Positions 36,392 through 49,110 of a stretch of DNA of 64,000 nt are shown here, in pieces; position 1 is the stretch's first letter; every line of letters starts with the position of its first letter. Source of the DNA: Taenia hydatigena (Eukaryota > Platyhelminthes > Cestoda > Cyclophyllidea > Taeniidae); the NCBI GenBank assembly GCA_036345935.2, contig JADWOT020000007.1, positions 9,722,100 to 9,786,099 of the forward strand. The letters run 5' to 3'. The position numbers were made by a program, and so were the translations under genes. The notes beneath the pieces were generated by a model. It saw only the letters and a list, made by a program, of their open reading frames with translations. It searched no databases and was not told the origin of the DNA.

Positions 36392-39091
36392 TGGGCATGT
36401 CTCAGCAAGCACACTTATGACTGGAAAGCTTGTCGCTCTTGTACTCCTTTCATGTTGTCTTCCAAATCTGAAGAAAGTCATCTTTTATTCTGAAACCTGT
36501 GTACCGTTTTAGATTTGACCAAATCTGATTTAATAAGTCTGCCAGCCATTTTGTTAGGTCATTCGGCAGTTATTATTGCGTCTATGAAGTCGAGAACAAA
36601 TGATGCAAACGACACTACATTGTTCAAATCGAACTCTGTTTAGTACTTTTATCAAAACCATCAAACTTTGTGCATTTATCGTCATCACAAAAGGCTTCTT
36701 GGGATGACAGCTTCTAAAACGCTCATAGCTGGGGCGTTTAGTCAAGGTGCAAGGTTACGTTAACTGCCCCAAAGGCAACGCACCAATCATCTCGGCGTTC
36801 GCATCCTCGCTGCTACAATGATGTGGTGACCTCTAATTGGTTCTTCTCCCTTCTTCAGTCGTAGCAGTAATTATTCGCAACCGCATTAACCTCTTGCCAA
36901 GAAGCTAATAGTTGGTTGTCGAGTTTTAGTTTTAAAAGGAAAATGCGCATTTTCGTGGATTGTTTATTTGGTTAGTAGAATTCGAGTAGAGAGGCGAGCA
37001 AAGACGGGGATCTGTTACTTTTTCTCTTCGTAGAGTCGCCTGCCTAATGATCGAGTTATCTGTTTATCGACCTACTTGACGATCGCCAGTTCTATCTCTC
37101 AAACTCACCACCTCCCTATCTCTTTCCTTTATCGCTTCACTGCAACGGTGTCACAAGATTCCGCGTTAGGTCATCTCTTCCGCCTATCTTATTAGTACGA
37201 ATTTGTTGAGATTCACGCATCTTTGATATGATCACCTGATCCTCAAAGATACCAAAACTGACACCTTCTTGCCTCACGCTCTTCGTGGTGAGTGTTTCCG
37301 ATCGGTATTATGCAAAGGAATGTTGTGAGGTAAGGTAGTGTGCCGTCTGAATGTGAGTTGGTGAACTGCGTGACGATAGTTTCATCACTCTGGGGCAGCT
37401 CTTATAGTTCCCAATGATGGTGAGGCGTTTTATTGTCGCTAACGCGCTTGAAACTGAAGACCAATGTGAAGATAATAATTTTGGGTCATTTTTGACCTGG
37501 ATAGTGGGACACCTAGTTTACACCTACGGCACGTGTGAAGGAGGATGTCATGGACGCGCAAACGGATGTTACACCCCACCCATTTTCTCATCAGCAGTCG
37601 GTGGAAAGCAAGCTTTAAAGACTACCGATTTAACATTGGTTTCTTTTGTACACGTTGGAATTGGTGCCATGGCGACTGACGGGCAGACTACCTAAGTTGT
37701 AACTAGAAGTGGCTTATGTTACGCTATCGACTCATCGATCACTTCACCTGCCTGAGACGTGTACCAAGCTGCCATTACAAGACGAATCTTGGGAGTAGTA
37801 AGGGTGCGCTGGTAAACGAAACGAATTGCGGTAAAATAATCTTATAATGAAAACCAAACAGGTATTGGTGCTGCTAGCGCATCCATTTCTCCTCACTGGC
37901 CACGAGTAGTGGGATCAACCCTGTCTGCATTCGCTCCACAACTGCTGCTCAACCTTCTGTTGTTTAGACACTGACAACTGGGTGCTTTCTTGCTCGTGGA
38001 AGGCATGGAGAAAGTTTTGTCCACTGCAAAACTTGACTACTTTAGAAGTGTTGGTTTTTTGCTGTTTTACCTTGCCATGCATATGGTCTAATTTCAAGTA
38101 GTAGTGGTTGATGTTTATGACGAGCTCATTGGCTTTTGCGGTGGTTTAGAGTGTCATTTGATGGCGTGGTCTCTGGGTCGACTGCATAATATGCGTTGGT
38201 GGTGGAGATTAGTGGGTGTTCGTGTGCATGAGGATGGCGGTTGTGCTACAGCACAGGGCGACATCTGTTCTTGATGCGGCTTAATAAAATGTTTGATGCA
38301 GTAGGGCTGGAAAATATTTGCTTAAAAGTGATTGGTTGTCGTTAGTGGGACTCACGGCAACTGCGATGACTAAGAGGCGATTCGGCTGAACGCAAGCTCT
38401 ACTGTGTGCACATTTTCCTGAGGTGTGGGCTAAAATGGAGAAGAGGGGCCAAGGGATGCAAGAAAGCAGCACAAGTGCAATATTTTGTGCATGAAAGTGT
38501 GCTTCTGTGCTTGAGCTTGAGAATTTTGGGACTAGCCTGAAGAAGAAGGAGATCCAGTAAAGGGTATGCATGCAGTCAGGTTTGGGGCTACTGGAATTGC
38601 CCAAAGACGATGGCGTAATGGTGGCGACCCAAAGGGATCAAACCACTTGGGCATTTCGTTCCCGTCTCTTACTTTAAGCCCCGGTGTCAGCCATCGCAGC
38701 TTGTCAGTGGTATATGAGAAGTGCTAGGAGTCCACGGCGCAAGCCACAGAATTTCCTGCATAAAGTAAGAAGGAAGGAGTATTGCACTTACGACCGCGAT
38801 TTTATGAGGCTACCCTTATTAATGGCCTCTCAATGTAACTCCGATGCCACAGGCGGTTAATTATAAGTGTTTAACTAAATGGTTAAGAGCTTTGGTTTAG
38901 GTTGCAGCGTTAAATTCAATCTTGTGATGTGTGCGTTTTCGGTTGGGTTCTGGGGCCTAACAGAATGGTTGTGCGACTTTTTGCGCAAAAATGCCGCGAA
39001 CGGCTCCATACAGTCGCATGCTGCCTTATTTCTGAAGAAGTGCCATCTGCATCTGCGGGGAGAGGTGGTCAAAGTAGAGCTCTCGATGAAA

Positions 39092-39280
39092 TCAATTAAA
39101 TAGTGTGGTGCGCGGACCTGACTGAGCTGCCGATACTGGAATCAGTGAGATGGGAAGAGGAGGAAGGCGAGGCATCTGTGTGACACCGGTGTTGAAGTGG
39201 TAATCAAGAAAGGGATATTTTTCAGTGCACAGCATGACAGCAGCGATTAAAGTTGTCGAATTAAAGAAGTACTCTTCCAT
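39092..39280 (-). CDS. Weak candidate frame behind a TATA box (right arm)
   Basis: Mirror copy of 6254-6442 with identical translation. The TATAAAAG box is at 39428-39435 on the - strand. The right arm has one extra C in the supposed leader. Equally weak. Confidence 0.12.
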   Translation of the reverse strand: MEEYFFNSTTLIAAVMLCTEKYPFLDYHFNTGVTQMPRLPPLPISLIPVSAAQSGPRTTLFN

Positions 39281-39613
39281 CTTATGTACTTCTGCTTCAA
39301 AACTGCACTGTGCTTATATTCCACCTTTCCATAACGTCGTAGTTGGTGATAAGTGCGTTTCGGGGTGTATGCTGCAACCATTCCACTTACTTGATTTGAG
39401 ACTTAATCATTCACGTGACGTATAGCCTCTTTTATAGCTCTGCTATCATTCAAATGCTATAAATTGATATTCTATGGGTGTAACCAAAGCGTAATGCAGG
39501 GCGAATGCATCGAAATGTTTTCCTTAAGTGCAAAACTTGTCAGTGAAGAGAATGATTGAGATGTTAGCAGGGAATGCGCCTAATTAGTAGTGTTTGATCT
39601 AAAAAGAGGGCTA

Positions 39614-39637
39614 GAGAGGAGAAAGGGGAGGAAGAGA
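39614..39637 (-). other. 24-nt pure pyrimidine tract (right arm, - strand)
   Basis: Mirror copy of 5898-5921; purines on the + strand. Confidence 0.5.
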
Positions 39638-41456
39638 TTGTTTAATTCGATAGATGGTAAGCTCTCAAACTGTCTCTTTATAGTTGTTGCCCCTTGATTT
39701 ATTTTCTTTTCAAATTTGCGCAAGATAACAGACACCAAATCCCAAGAATCATCAACAAATGCTTTTTATTACTAATTGTTACAAAATGAGATAGGATCAA
39801 CAATTCAAACCCAGACTGCCAGAAAGGAATATTGGTGACAAGACGTCAGACAGATCAGCATCAATAAACACTTTGAGGAAAGCAAACCTCTCATCTTTAT
39901 TGTTTAAAAGCTGTTAAAATCATCACAGCCACTGATAACTTCTAATAATAGCTACTTCTTTTGCGGAAATTAAAGACTAAATACCATTATTAAGCTGCGT
40001 ATTTTAGAAGCAGTAGTATTTCGAGTAAATTGTACACTCTCTATTGTTTAGTAGGATGTTGAAGCAAACACAATAACGCCGTCCTAAGCATATTGTCCCA
40101 TCATTGTACTTAAATGGAATGCGGGATGGGACTATGTTCTAATCAGAAGGAACGCAACTCTATGCAAATAAACGTTGCTGTTGTGGTTAAGCCTGGGTTA
40201 ATACTTGGATGAAATGTATATTTTGCATAGAGCGGGGCTTTGGACTACTGACAGGGCCCGTGGGAGAGCAAACTCTAACTTGATGAAATAATGAACACCC
40301 AAAGTGCTCCCTTTCCTAAAAGCGCGAGCCAAACGAAACACTTAGGTGGTTCACAGCCTTACTTTGCTCCCAACTTCTTCCTTGACCATCCTCTTGATCA
40401 GCTTTAGGGTCAGCCATCACAAGGTACTCAGCGAAATGCAAAAACTATTACGAGCCAACCGCACCAGTTACCGAGCTTCCATCCAAATGAGAAGGTACTT
40501 GACCTCAATGCCAGTGTTTTTTGGCAGTTCTACAGGATTCAAAGTTTTATCCTGCATGCAAATAGCGTTGGTAAGGCGAGACAGTGTTTGCATTATCAGT
40601 CGCAGGAACAATGGCCTAAAAGTATCCAACTTTCAATTGTGTACGAACTAATTTGTCACTGCGAAGAGAGAAGTTAATGACTAACGGCAAATAGGTAGAA
40701 GCATTGGTGATTTAACACTTCATTCCATACCAAGAGCAAAACGGAAACCCAAAAAAGATTTCAAAACCTCTGAGAATTACACTAATGCTAAATAAAAGTT
40801 GAATGACTAAAAAGAATTAGATGAGTACCTTCAGAAGTGCAAATATCTGATTAGAGGATTTGTGATACAGAGTGCAAAAACTCGCACATGCCTGAACGCA
40901 GAAATAAGGCAAGATGGGGAAAGTGAGTCACGAAAAGCATCCCACACCACTCAGCCCAACTATTCCCTCCTCGCTAATTCACACCTCACCTGGACTGTGC
41001 TATGCTATTTCCTTTCACTCAACTCTATCCCACTCCCTTCTCCTCTCTTCCTCCTCTTCCCTTCAAGCTCGCAAATGATATCAGCGTCATTTATATAATC
41101 CTTAAACGATTCGACGAGAAGCTTATATGGACTGCAAAGCCTCTGATATTATTGTGGCACATTTTATGCTCATATTCTTCCGCCTTGTGCCCATCCTCAC
41201 GGGCTATCTGGCATTTCAAGCTATTTTTCTTTTCGCGCCTTCAAGTATAACTAAACGCCGCTTCGCAATTGGCGCCATCCATTCTTCCTCAAGGGCATCT
41301 TTCATTATTGGATCAACTATTAACACTTCAATTTGACTCGTCAATAAAACAGTCAGTGCACCGTGTTGCAGTTTGATCGCACTTTATGAAATGCCGAATT
41401 GCTTTAAAGTTTGCTGATTATCCGTTCCCTATGCTCTCTCACGAGTAGCACTGCTG

Positions 41457-41684
41457 TCACCATAAATATTTTGCAGGATGCGACTCGTTCATGTGCAGCA
41501 GTAGCAGCGCACATTCGATTTGCGCACTTCTTTCCTCCAGTTGTCGTTGTGGGTGCAAGTAAACGTCTCCTAGCCACACTACTGCCACCTCCATTATAAC
41601 TAACACCAGCACTGCCTCCAACTTCCTCCCTGTTCTTGCTCCTCTCCTGACTCCGTCTGTCTCCACTGATGACAAATTCATCAT
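41457..41684 (-). pseudogene. Endonuclease-like peptide remnant, unit 2 (right arm)
   Basis: Identical mirror copy of 3851-4078. It overlaps the unit 1 frame by four bases, as on the left. Nothing further distinguishes it from the left-arm copy. Confidence 0.28.
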
Positions 41685-42039
41685 CTCTTCACGACTTCAT
41701 CAAACATGTTGGTATGCACTCCCTCCATTGCACTCCTTTCTTCCAACTGCTGTTGTAGGTGCAAATGGGCATTAAAGTCGCCCAACTTCACTACCACTAT
41801 CGTCATCACCAACTCCAGCGTTAATGTCGTGGCGACCACAATTGGCTATAGCGTGGAACACTACTTCAGCCACCGGATCTCGCTCTTTCATCGCAAATGA
41901 TCATCCACAATCTTTCCCATTCCCTACCTTCTCCCTCGACTCCGCCTCCACTTCTGGCTCTGTTCCACTCATACCTCCAAACCGCATTCCCGAGCACGAC
42001 TGACGACATCACCACCTCTCGACGACGTCACCAAACATG
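41522..42039 (-). repeat. Diverged two-unit tandem module (right arm, mirror copy)
   Basis: Mirror of 3496-4013. On the + strand here the boundary between the units looks like a small intron of 47 nt (41712-41758, GTATGC...TTGTAG), and the outer edge carries GTAAGTGCC at 42043. The first unit lacks a good AG acceptor at the equivalent place (GTTGTGG), so the splice reading is weak. Confidence 0.7.
41681..41845 (-). pseudogene. Endonuclease-like peptide remnant with GDFNAHL, unit 1 (right arm)
   Basis: Identical mirror copy of 3690-3854 in the right arm, same motif and same lack of a start codon. The reverse strand of this stretch also contains a pyrimidine-rich CTTTCTTCCAACTGCTGTTG followed by TAG, which could be read as a splice acceptor. 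The peptide motif and the splice reading are competing views of the same bases. Confidence 0.33.
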
Positions 42040-42132
42040 CCGGTAAGTGCCTCTGCCTTCCCATTGCAACCTTCATTCTTTATTCAGCTTCCTCTGTTTA
42101 CATTCACGCATTCGTGTTTTACCTTCGCTCAG

Positions 42133-42257
42133 GACTCACTCGCGCCAATAAAACGAAGGACAGCACCGGAGCCAAACAGGGACAGACGCAGAGCGATGAC
42201 GACGAGGTCGAGTTGGTGGGCATGAGGAATCGGAATGTGACCTGTCTGACCACTTGA
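42133..42257 (+). CDS. Possible terminal exon, unknown protein (right arm)
   Basis: After a pyrimidine-containing acceptor (TTACCTTCGCTCAG, AG at 42131-42132) a 40-codon frame runs to TGA 42255-42257 and reads as a hydrophilic tail with a QSDDDEVELVGMRNRN stretch. In the upstream module the donor GTAAGT at 42043 leaves a phase-1 codon that joins in frame with this exon; the intron would be 90 nt and the joined frame stays open back to 41901. No start, no homologue and no copy outside the palindrome were found, so chance remains likely. Confidence 0.18.
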
Positions 42258-42446
42258 CTATGACGAGTCAGTGGTCGGATATGGATGAGCAGGCAGAGTG
42301 GTGGCACTTGACATCCTTCCGGATGGCATCTTCTTCTCTCACGTTATCAGCGCTCACCGTAATGACACATTTGCTGGCGAACCAATTGTCGACCGCACAG
42401 GGGGCGACAGAGGAGGTAGATGTGGAACTAGACGCTCTTGTGTACC

Positions 42447-42476
42447 TAATATTTTCCGCTCCGGTGGAAAATATTA
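42447..42476. repeat. Perfect 11-bp hairpin (right arm)
   Basis: Mirror copy of 3059-3088, identical stem. Confidence 0.7.
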
Positions 42477-45400
42477 TCTAAAGGGATAAGAATCAGTCGC
42501 AGGAGGAGAATCAAATGTACTATTTGTAGAAACCACAAAACAATGGTCCAATAATGGTTCAAGGCACGACTAATGCAGTACGATTGTATTTCTCCTGCTT
42601 AATCTACTTTGTTAAAAAATCAGGACTCCCTTCCTCCCGTTCAAATTAGCTATGAATTAAATCGGAATACTCGGTCTATTTTTAGGTCGCAGTAGCATTT
42701 GGACGCCAACTGTTAATACATTCCCAACTCTGGATTGTTATATTTTGGATACCACATAGCAAGTGCTGGCGGAGTGGGGCGTGCGAAAGGAGTAGTAGAC
42801 AAGTGGACCCTATTTCTCTATTCCTGGTTATCATAAGACCTATTTTTTGAGCATGCACTGTGATCTTTAATATCTAAAGAGGCAGAAAAGGAGGGCCTCT
42901 TTCCACATGGCATGAAGTTGTGCCGAGTAGATTAAGCATGCTGAATGAGAGTGTTGGATTGACTTTAATTGTAGCGTATGGAAGCGCCGCTGAAGATGAA
43001 GCATGCACAGTTGCTCCGTTAGCCATGTCAGCCTGCATCTTTTCCAATTTACCCAAGCCTACCATAATCTAGCTTAGGTGGCTAATATAGTCTGTGATAT
43101 TCCAGTTGATTCTAGTCTGATCCTGTTTGACACAGTCTTGAGTTCTGTATTACAGTGCACTTTAGTAGGCCTGCTGCTGCCGCTGTTTATTTAGCGGTTA
43201 CAAATGCATGTAAGAACCATTAGAAGCTAGCGCAGCATGGTGAACGCCGTGTAAGTTATGAAGCTAATTGAAGGAGTCGGCGACATGCCACTAAAGATTT
43301 CTACGAAGCCAACAAGCAGACGCGTCTGGTTTGTATTCGCAATCCTACGCTTGGACAATTCCTCGCCTCCGATTACCAGCAACAACAGTGGTGTATGCAT
43401 TTTTTAATAAAAGTGAGGATGCATGCATTTTCAACTCAAACAGATACAGGAATATTTGAGATAGAGGCGTAAGGTAAAAAAACCGCAGAAATAAAGGATA
43501 ATGGGGAGGAGGAAATTGAAGATTGGAAGTGAGCACCGTAAAATAACCCCGAACGGTGCTGTGCGCAGTGTTCTTCATTTCCTTCCTTCTTCTAATCCTT
43601 TTATAAAACTTATGCATTTACCCTCTCATCTGGCCGTTTGAATGAGTTAACTATGAAGGATTTAACTCAGTCGACGAGCACGAATATCTTCTTTACGGCG
43701 AATCAAAGACTCTAAGCAGAGCATTCCCTTTCTGAGTGATATACACTAGATGCCAGATGTAATGCTTTTAAAATGACGTACGTAAATGAAGCAGGAGAGA
43801 AGAAAAATAATGTTAGTACAACTTACCCAAACTTGTACAATTTCCATCCGATGTGGTCCTTTGGCGTCTTGAAAACGGCGAGGTGGGAGGTTGGGACTAA
43901 CGAGCAGATGGAGTCGGAGGCGGTAGAAGTAAGAGATGAAAAGAAGACCCAAGGCCAAAAGGAAACTGAATGGTAGGGAGACGGTGCCGAAGAACTAAAC
44001 AGCGAGAACAATACCGTGATAAAGATTAGTAAGAGCAGACCAAACAACCTGCAGCAGCCAGATGTCGCTTTCTTTGGTGCTATTTCACCCCAAGCTATTT
44101 TCTCGCATCATTCTGCATGCACATGAGACAATGCCAATGTACTTTGATTGGACGTTTGTTGTCCTATCGACATCTCTTTCTGATGCTGCCATTTGAACTG
44201 GTTGTCTTTTAAGCTCCTAGGCACTTCTCGTTTCTGCCACAAGGTGCTTACCTTTAGCTGAATGCAGATAAGGAGAGACGGGTGGAGGAATTAGGCTAAG
44301 TAAAGCAGATGGATGGCTGGGATGATACCCAAATGATAACTGATTAAGGAGGCAACATGTACAAACCAGTCTAACTTTCATACGGTCCTTTTGCCTGTGT
44401 GCTCTACTAGGTTTGGAGGAACGCCTTGGCAAGGTGCACCGGTGGAAATGGAATATGAGCGCTATGCAGAAGGACGTCTGCAGCGGCAGAGTTTAAAGCA
44501 CTCTTAACGGTATCGCCAAAAAGGTGGCTGTCTTAACTTAGGCTGGCTTGCGTTCTAATGACAAATCTACTATCATGCTACTTAAAACCACTTTCCATAA
44601 GAATTGGATATTGATTGCTACATTTTAGTCTGGTAATCATTGTCGCACTCTGTTCTTTAAGTGAAATGTTTTCGAAATACTGTGACTCTAAATTGTCAGT
44701 GTGCTGCCTTACAAATACGATATCTTCGGCAAGTATAGCCAAACAAATGCTAGATTTGCCTCGCGTAAATTATGTCATAAAGTTTGATGATGTCCCTCTC
44801 AGGTGAACTCATTTAAAATATGGGCTGCTTGCCTTAAAACCTAACAGCTACTTACTCGACGAACATGAAAGGATCGTGTAAGAAGAGGACCTATCAATGA
44901 TAACACCAATTATTAAAATAGCTTGCCCTCATACACAATATGGTAGACAAAACGTTTTGCAACCGAATGTCATTGACGAGATGAAAACACTCCTTGACCA
45001 AGACATAATAATATTGAACTTAAACAATGCTTTAGTGATGCATTGTTGCAGCAACTGACGACCCTTCGCATCATAGTCTTGAGCGAATGCTAAAATAATT
45101 TTGCACCCACCCGTTTGTGAGATTGCTTGCAGCCCAACTTGCCGTAGGTCGAGTAGATTAGTGAATGGACCAACCGACTGGGCAGATGGCCAGTGAGCAA
45201 CGAAAACAGAGCAGGTGGTCTTATCGATTGCATTGATCCGTTGATCAACTAACCGCTCAAGGCGGATGAGTCACCAACGAGGCACCTGCTGAAAAGATCG
45301 TAGGCCACTCACCTCTCCGGCGATGGCATAACCATGCTCCTGCGTAGGGTTTACTACTAAAGGTGGGTAGTGGGGATAAGAAAACATGAATAGGACAAGT

Positions 45401-45820
45401 AACAGCAAAAGCAGCAGCAAAATCTCCAAACTTGCATTAAATTGTATCCACAAAATGAGCAGACTTCTAGTACCGAAAAGTATTTTAGCAAGAAAGGCTT
45501 CGAGGATTTACACTCAAACAGGCACATAAATAAAGGAGCATTAATTAGCCCCTAAGCATCAGCTACGTTTACTTAGCAAACATCAGCCCTTTTAGCATCT
45601 ATTTCGATAGAACTTGGTAAAAGCACGTATTCTGCATATAATCCCTCATTTCATTCTCCTCTTCTTCGAGGAGTAAACACTACTGAGTAAGTGTTTTTTC
45701 CTACTATCACCCTGTCAATCTCTATAAGAAGCTATTGAATTCTGCTCACAAAAGTAAAAGGTTCTGACACATTTGCTGTGCTTGATGACAAAGTGCGCAC
45801 ACACCTAATGTGTCAATGCA

Positions 45821-48660
45821 TGACACCTTCTGGGTGGAGCAGCTTTGGAAGCAACTAAGCATTTTATTTCAAAATGAAGAGCATCGAGATGTTTGCCGTA
45901 TTAGTTGATTAAGTGTGCAACATATTGGTTGATTAGATCGTTTGCAATTAGGATCCCTAGATGCACTTTCCATCAACTACGATGGAGTAATTATGCAGAA
46001 TGTAAGCGAGCAAGACGGCAACTCTACTCCCATGAACCACCATCTCCAATCATTACCTGGATGTTTTGAAATGACAAGTGTCCTATTCGTGACTATCGGT
46101 TCACCATCAGCGTAAGTTAGATGTCCCTCTTCCAGCCTTATACCTGATCTTCGTCGGAACCCGACACAACTACTACTAAGCGTCAACTCAGTAGCATTGG
46201 CATTCCACCTCGAAATTCAATAGTAATAATTAGCACGGTGGCGTGTGCAGTGAGAGAGATATAGCTGTGTGCGCCTCCTTACTTTCTTCTTTATGGACCA
46301 ATGAAGCTAATACGGATCGAGTACATTAACGAAGGGTAAGTGTCGGAGCATATCTGCCTTTCTGTATGCTATCAATAAGGAATGTGCTTTGCCAAAGTCA
46401 TTTTCATGCGTAAGCAAGTGAAACAATGGAGGATTCGATGCTGGCATTTCTGTGACCAACTGTTAGAGAAAAGAAACTGATTACAGGCTATGGAAGTCAC
46501 TGATGGGTGACTCATATGTTGGGTGCGTGTCGAAATACGTAAGATTCGTGTCAAGCCTTTAGGTTGATTGGCGTCCACTTGGTTATGACTAGTCAGGCTC
46601 TCATTAAATATACTAAATGTGGCAAACAGAACTCAAAGCAAACCTTCAATTTGTGCGTTTCACCAATGTCGCGCATTGCATCACACCCAGTCACAATAGG
46701 CAGCCTTCTTTCTAATAAAATCGTACCACATCAAAACCGTCCTTTAATTTTATAAGCACACGTTTCGAATTATAAATAATACCAGTATTGTTGTTATATT
46801 CACTGAAATGTAAATGATTAGACGAATGAGTCTTGCCAGCCATGTTAGTCGACAGTATTGATCAAATTTAATGCAATTGTAAAATCTGGCTACAAATAAT
46901 CGATGTGCTTACTTCGCACCAACGCAACCACAACTTTAGCCTTCCCAGACTAAACGCATCCGAATGTAAACCGTATGGCACAATAGGAGATTCGCTATTC
47001 AAAGATGCTCTTGTTTGATTTACACTCCTTTCGTTGGCTCCGTGAGTGCGGATTGTATTTCACCTACCATTGGCCACTACTGCCACCGCCAACCTTGCGA
47101 CTGCTTTGCGATTTATCTACTGCTCAATACGCATAAGTAGCAGCAGCAGGTTGAATTGAATAAGGCGAGAGGATCCGCAGCCTTCAAAAGACTTTTGCGA
47201 TGTAAAATCAATCCAGATCAATTTCGTCAGGTAATTCGACATTCATTGGCATTACATCGCGCCCACGAATTGTTTGACAATTCACTCCCGTGTGCCAAAT
47301 TCTATCATGATGAGTTAGTTATGCTCTTTTACCAAACTTTGCGATTCCTGTGCACAAGAGTTTGGAATGTGCACGGAATATGGTGCAGAGCCACTTCCTC
47401 GAATATAAGCAAAATGACATAACAATCTAAGAAAACTGCGAACATTATGAGCGGAACTTGACAAGCAGGCTGAGGTGGATTACAACAGCTTCCACACATT
47501 CACCAAAAAGTATTCGGTTCAACTACCTAAATTAATTGTTAATATCGAAAGTGCTTTGTGTGCTTTTATAACTGGATAAGCTTATTAGCCATTTGTCAAA
47601 GTTTACAGAGTTTGGCTGGCCTGTAATCGCAGGAAGTTGTCTCCCTCCTTGGCTAAAATTAATCTGGTGCCCCAATGCAGCCTCAGACTTTACACAACTA
47701 ACTCGATTTCCTCAGCCCTCGGCTGCGTTTGTGCAGCACACTCGCATCTCACACTACTCTGCTAAATCAAGCAGCCATTTTCATGATTCTCCGGTGCCAC
47801 TCACTGTCTCGGGACACGTAGATCTTCTACTGCGCGCAGTCTTTCGCTCACAAGCGCCATCATTGGTCAGTGCAACAGCACGAAATGCTAGCTTTGGATA
47901 CCCGTAAAGGTGAATCAAACTGAGGCCAACTTTAACACGCCCTTAGTATTTTCCATTCATCCACTGCAAATGTAGGTCATCGATGCTGGCTGGCAGTTCT
48001 GTGTGGATTATGCTTTCGCCGTGCGCTGACACCAAGTTTCACATCGAGTTGGGTGACTTTGTCGTAACACCCCAACAGTTATAATCTTTGCGTTTCGCAA
48101 TGCGCATTGCAAACCAAGAACATAGACAAAACAGCATCAATCACCATAGAAGGAGAACGACTGTAAGTTTTTAAGCTTGTAGGCAAGACAAATGGTTTAA
48201 ATGGAAAGTTTGGCACAGTACTCTAGGTCCTCGAGGTCGCAGAACAATGTGAAGTTTACTTAATTTGCAAGAGCAGATATTTCTTTCCCGTGGTCGCGAA
48301 ATGCAATAAAGTTTGCTGCCATTTCCTCTGTTGTGAAGGAATCCTTTTTTCTTCACGAAAAAATCGGTGTTTTTTTACGTTAGTTAGATTTGCACTTGGT
48401 GCTTGATTTGAGATAAGGTCATATGTGCACGTCCTTGCCTGTGAAAAGGAAAGCGTCAAATCGTAGAAAATTAGGGAACCGGAAAGTGAGTCAGGAAGCG
48501 GTCTCGTCTTGAGAGAGCATAAATAGTGTTTGTAAAAATAGTCAAGCTTATTTTAATTTCGGCCGTGGGAAACTGATATTCATTCTATCACAATTCGCCT
48601 CCGCACTGCGTAGATAACGATTCCAGCAACTGCTTTGCCGAGGACTGCTGCTAATTCAAG
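45821..48660. other. Right flank, part 1: nothing recognised
   Basis: Between the outer arm and the first diverged copy I found no clear relative of any arm segment. Two frames look somewhat protein-like: 45977-46186 (-), with a CCAG|GTAATG donor-like site inside, and an 81-nt frame at 47150-47230 bounded by CAG and GTAATT. Neither has further support. Confidence 0.5.
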
Positions 48661-49110
48661 TCTGTCATCATGCTCATTTCTACGTATAACCTTATCACCA
48701 ATGGAGTTGCAGGATGATGCTTTCAATAAGTTATGACTCTTTTAAAGGCTCCACAAATTTCAACTCGGTATTCAGTTAGACCGCTCTTTTTAGAATCAAT
48801 CTATCCATCTCACCGACAAGTGCTGGCGTGATATAAATAGATCAGCCGAATTGTAGCCAGTAAGTGGAATGGTCGTGTGGTTTTGACTTTTCGTGTGCAG
48901 CATTACTTGAACCGTATGCACAAGTTGTACATTATTCTTTAGCGCCCTTGCGTGCCCAACCTCTACCAGGCATGGGTTTTATAGTTTACGGAATCCTGCA
49001 TTTGCAGTGTCTAATGGGGAAGACCATGTGTAATTACACTCCTTAAAAGAACTGTGCAGCGCTTAAAAGGACATAAACTTGATCGCGGTGTTTTGACAAA
49101 ACACCTTTTG
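48661..49110 (+). repeat. Diverged copy of the inner junction (like 27313-27760)
   Basis: Aligns in direct orientation with 27313-27760, crossing the place where the right arm begins. Anchors are CATCATGCTCAT near 48665, AAGTGCTGGCG near 48818, TTTAGCGCCCT near 48939 and GACATAAACTTGATCGCG near 49070. It contains the segment missing from the left margin (17976-17980), so it polarises that difference as a deletion. The similarity becomes unconvincing beyond about 49110-49170. Confidence 0.75.

Larger units (their letters stand above)
27606..45534 (-). repeat. Right arm of the ~17.9-kb near-perfect inverted repeat
   Basis: Reverse complement of 1-17928. The inner end is sharp: position 27606 still pairs with 17928 and 27605 is the first mismatch. 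The outer limit of 45534 is only where the window stops supplying the partner sequence. A diverged copy of this outer region at 61060-62690 continues to match sequence beyond 45534, to about 45820, so the duplicated unit probably does not end there. The arm carries, in mirror orientation, every feature described for the left arm. Confidence 0.97.

Noticed and set aside
39225..39425. A 66-codon frame present only in the right arm.
   Set aside because: It exists only because of the one-base C-run difference and overlaps a decayed repeat, so it is not evidence for an arm-specific gene.
42298..42489. A frame reading GRVVALDILPDGI, reminiscent of an RrmJ/FtsJ methyltransferase strand.
   Set aside because: Only a few residues fit. 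The following catalytic and acidic motifs of that family are absent, and a stop lies directly upstream.
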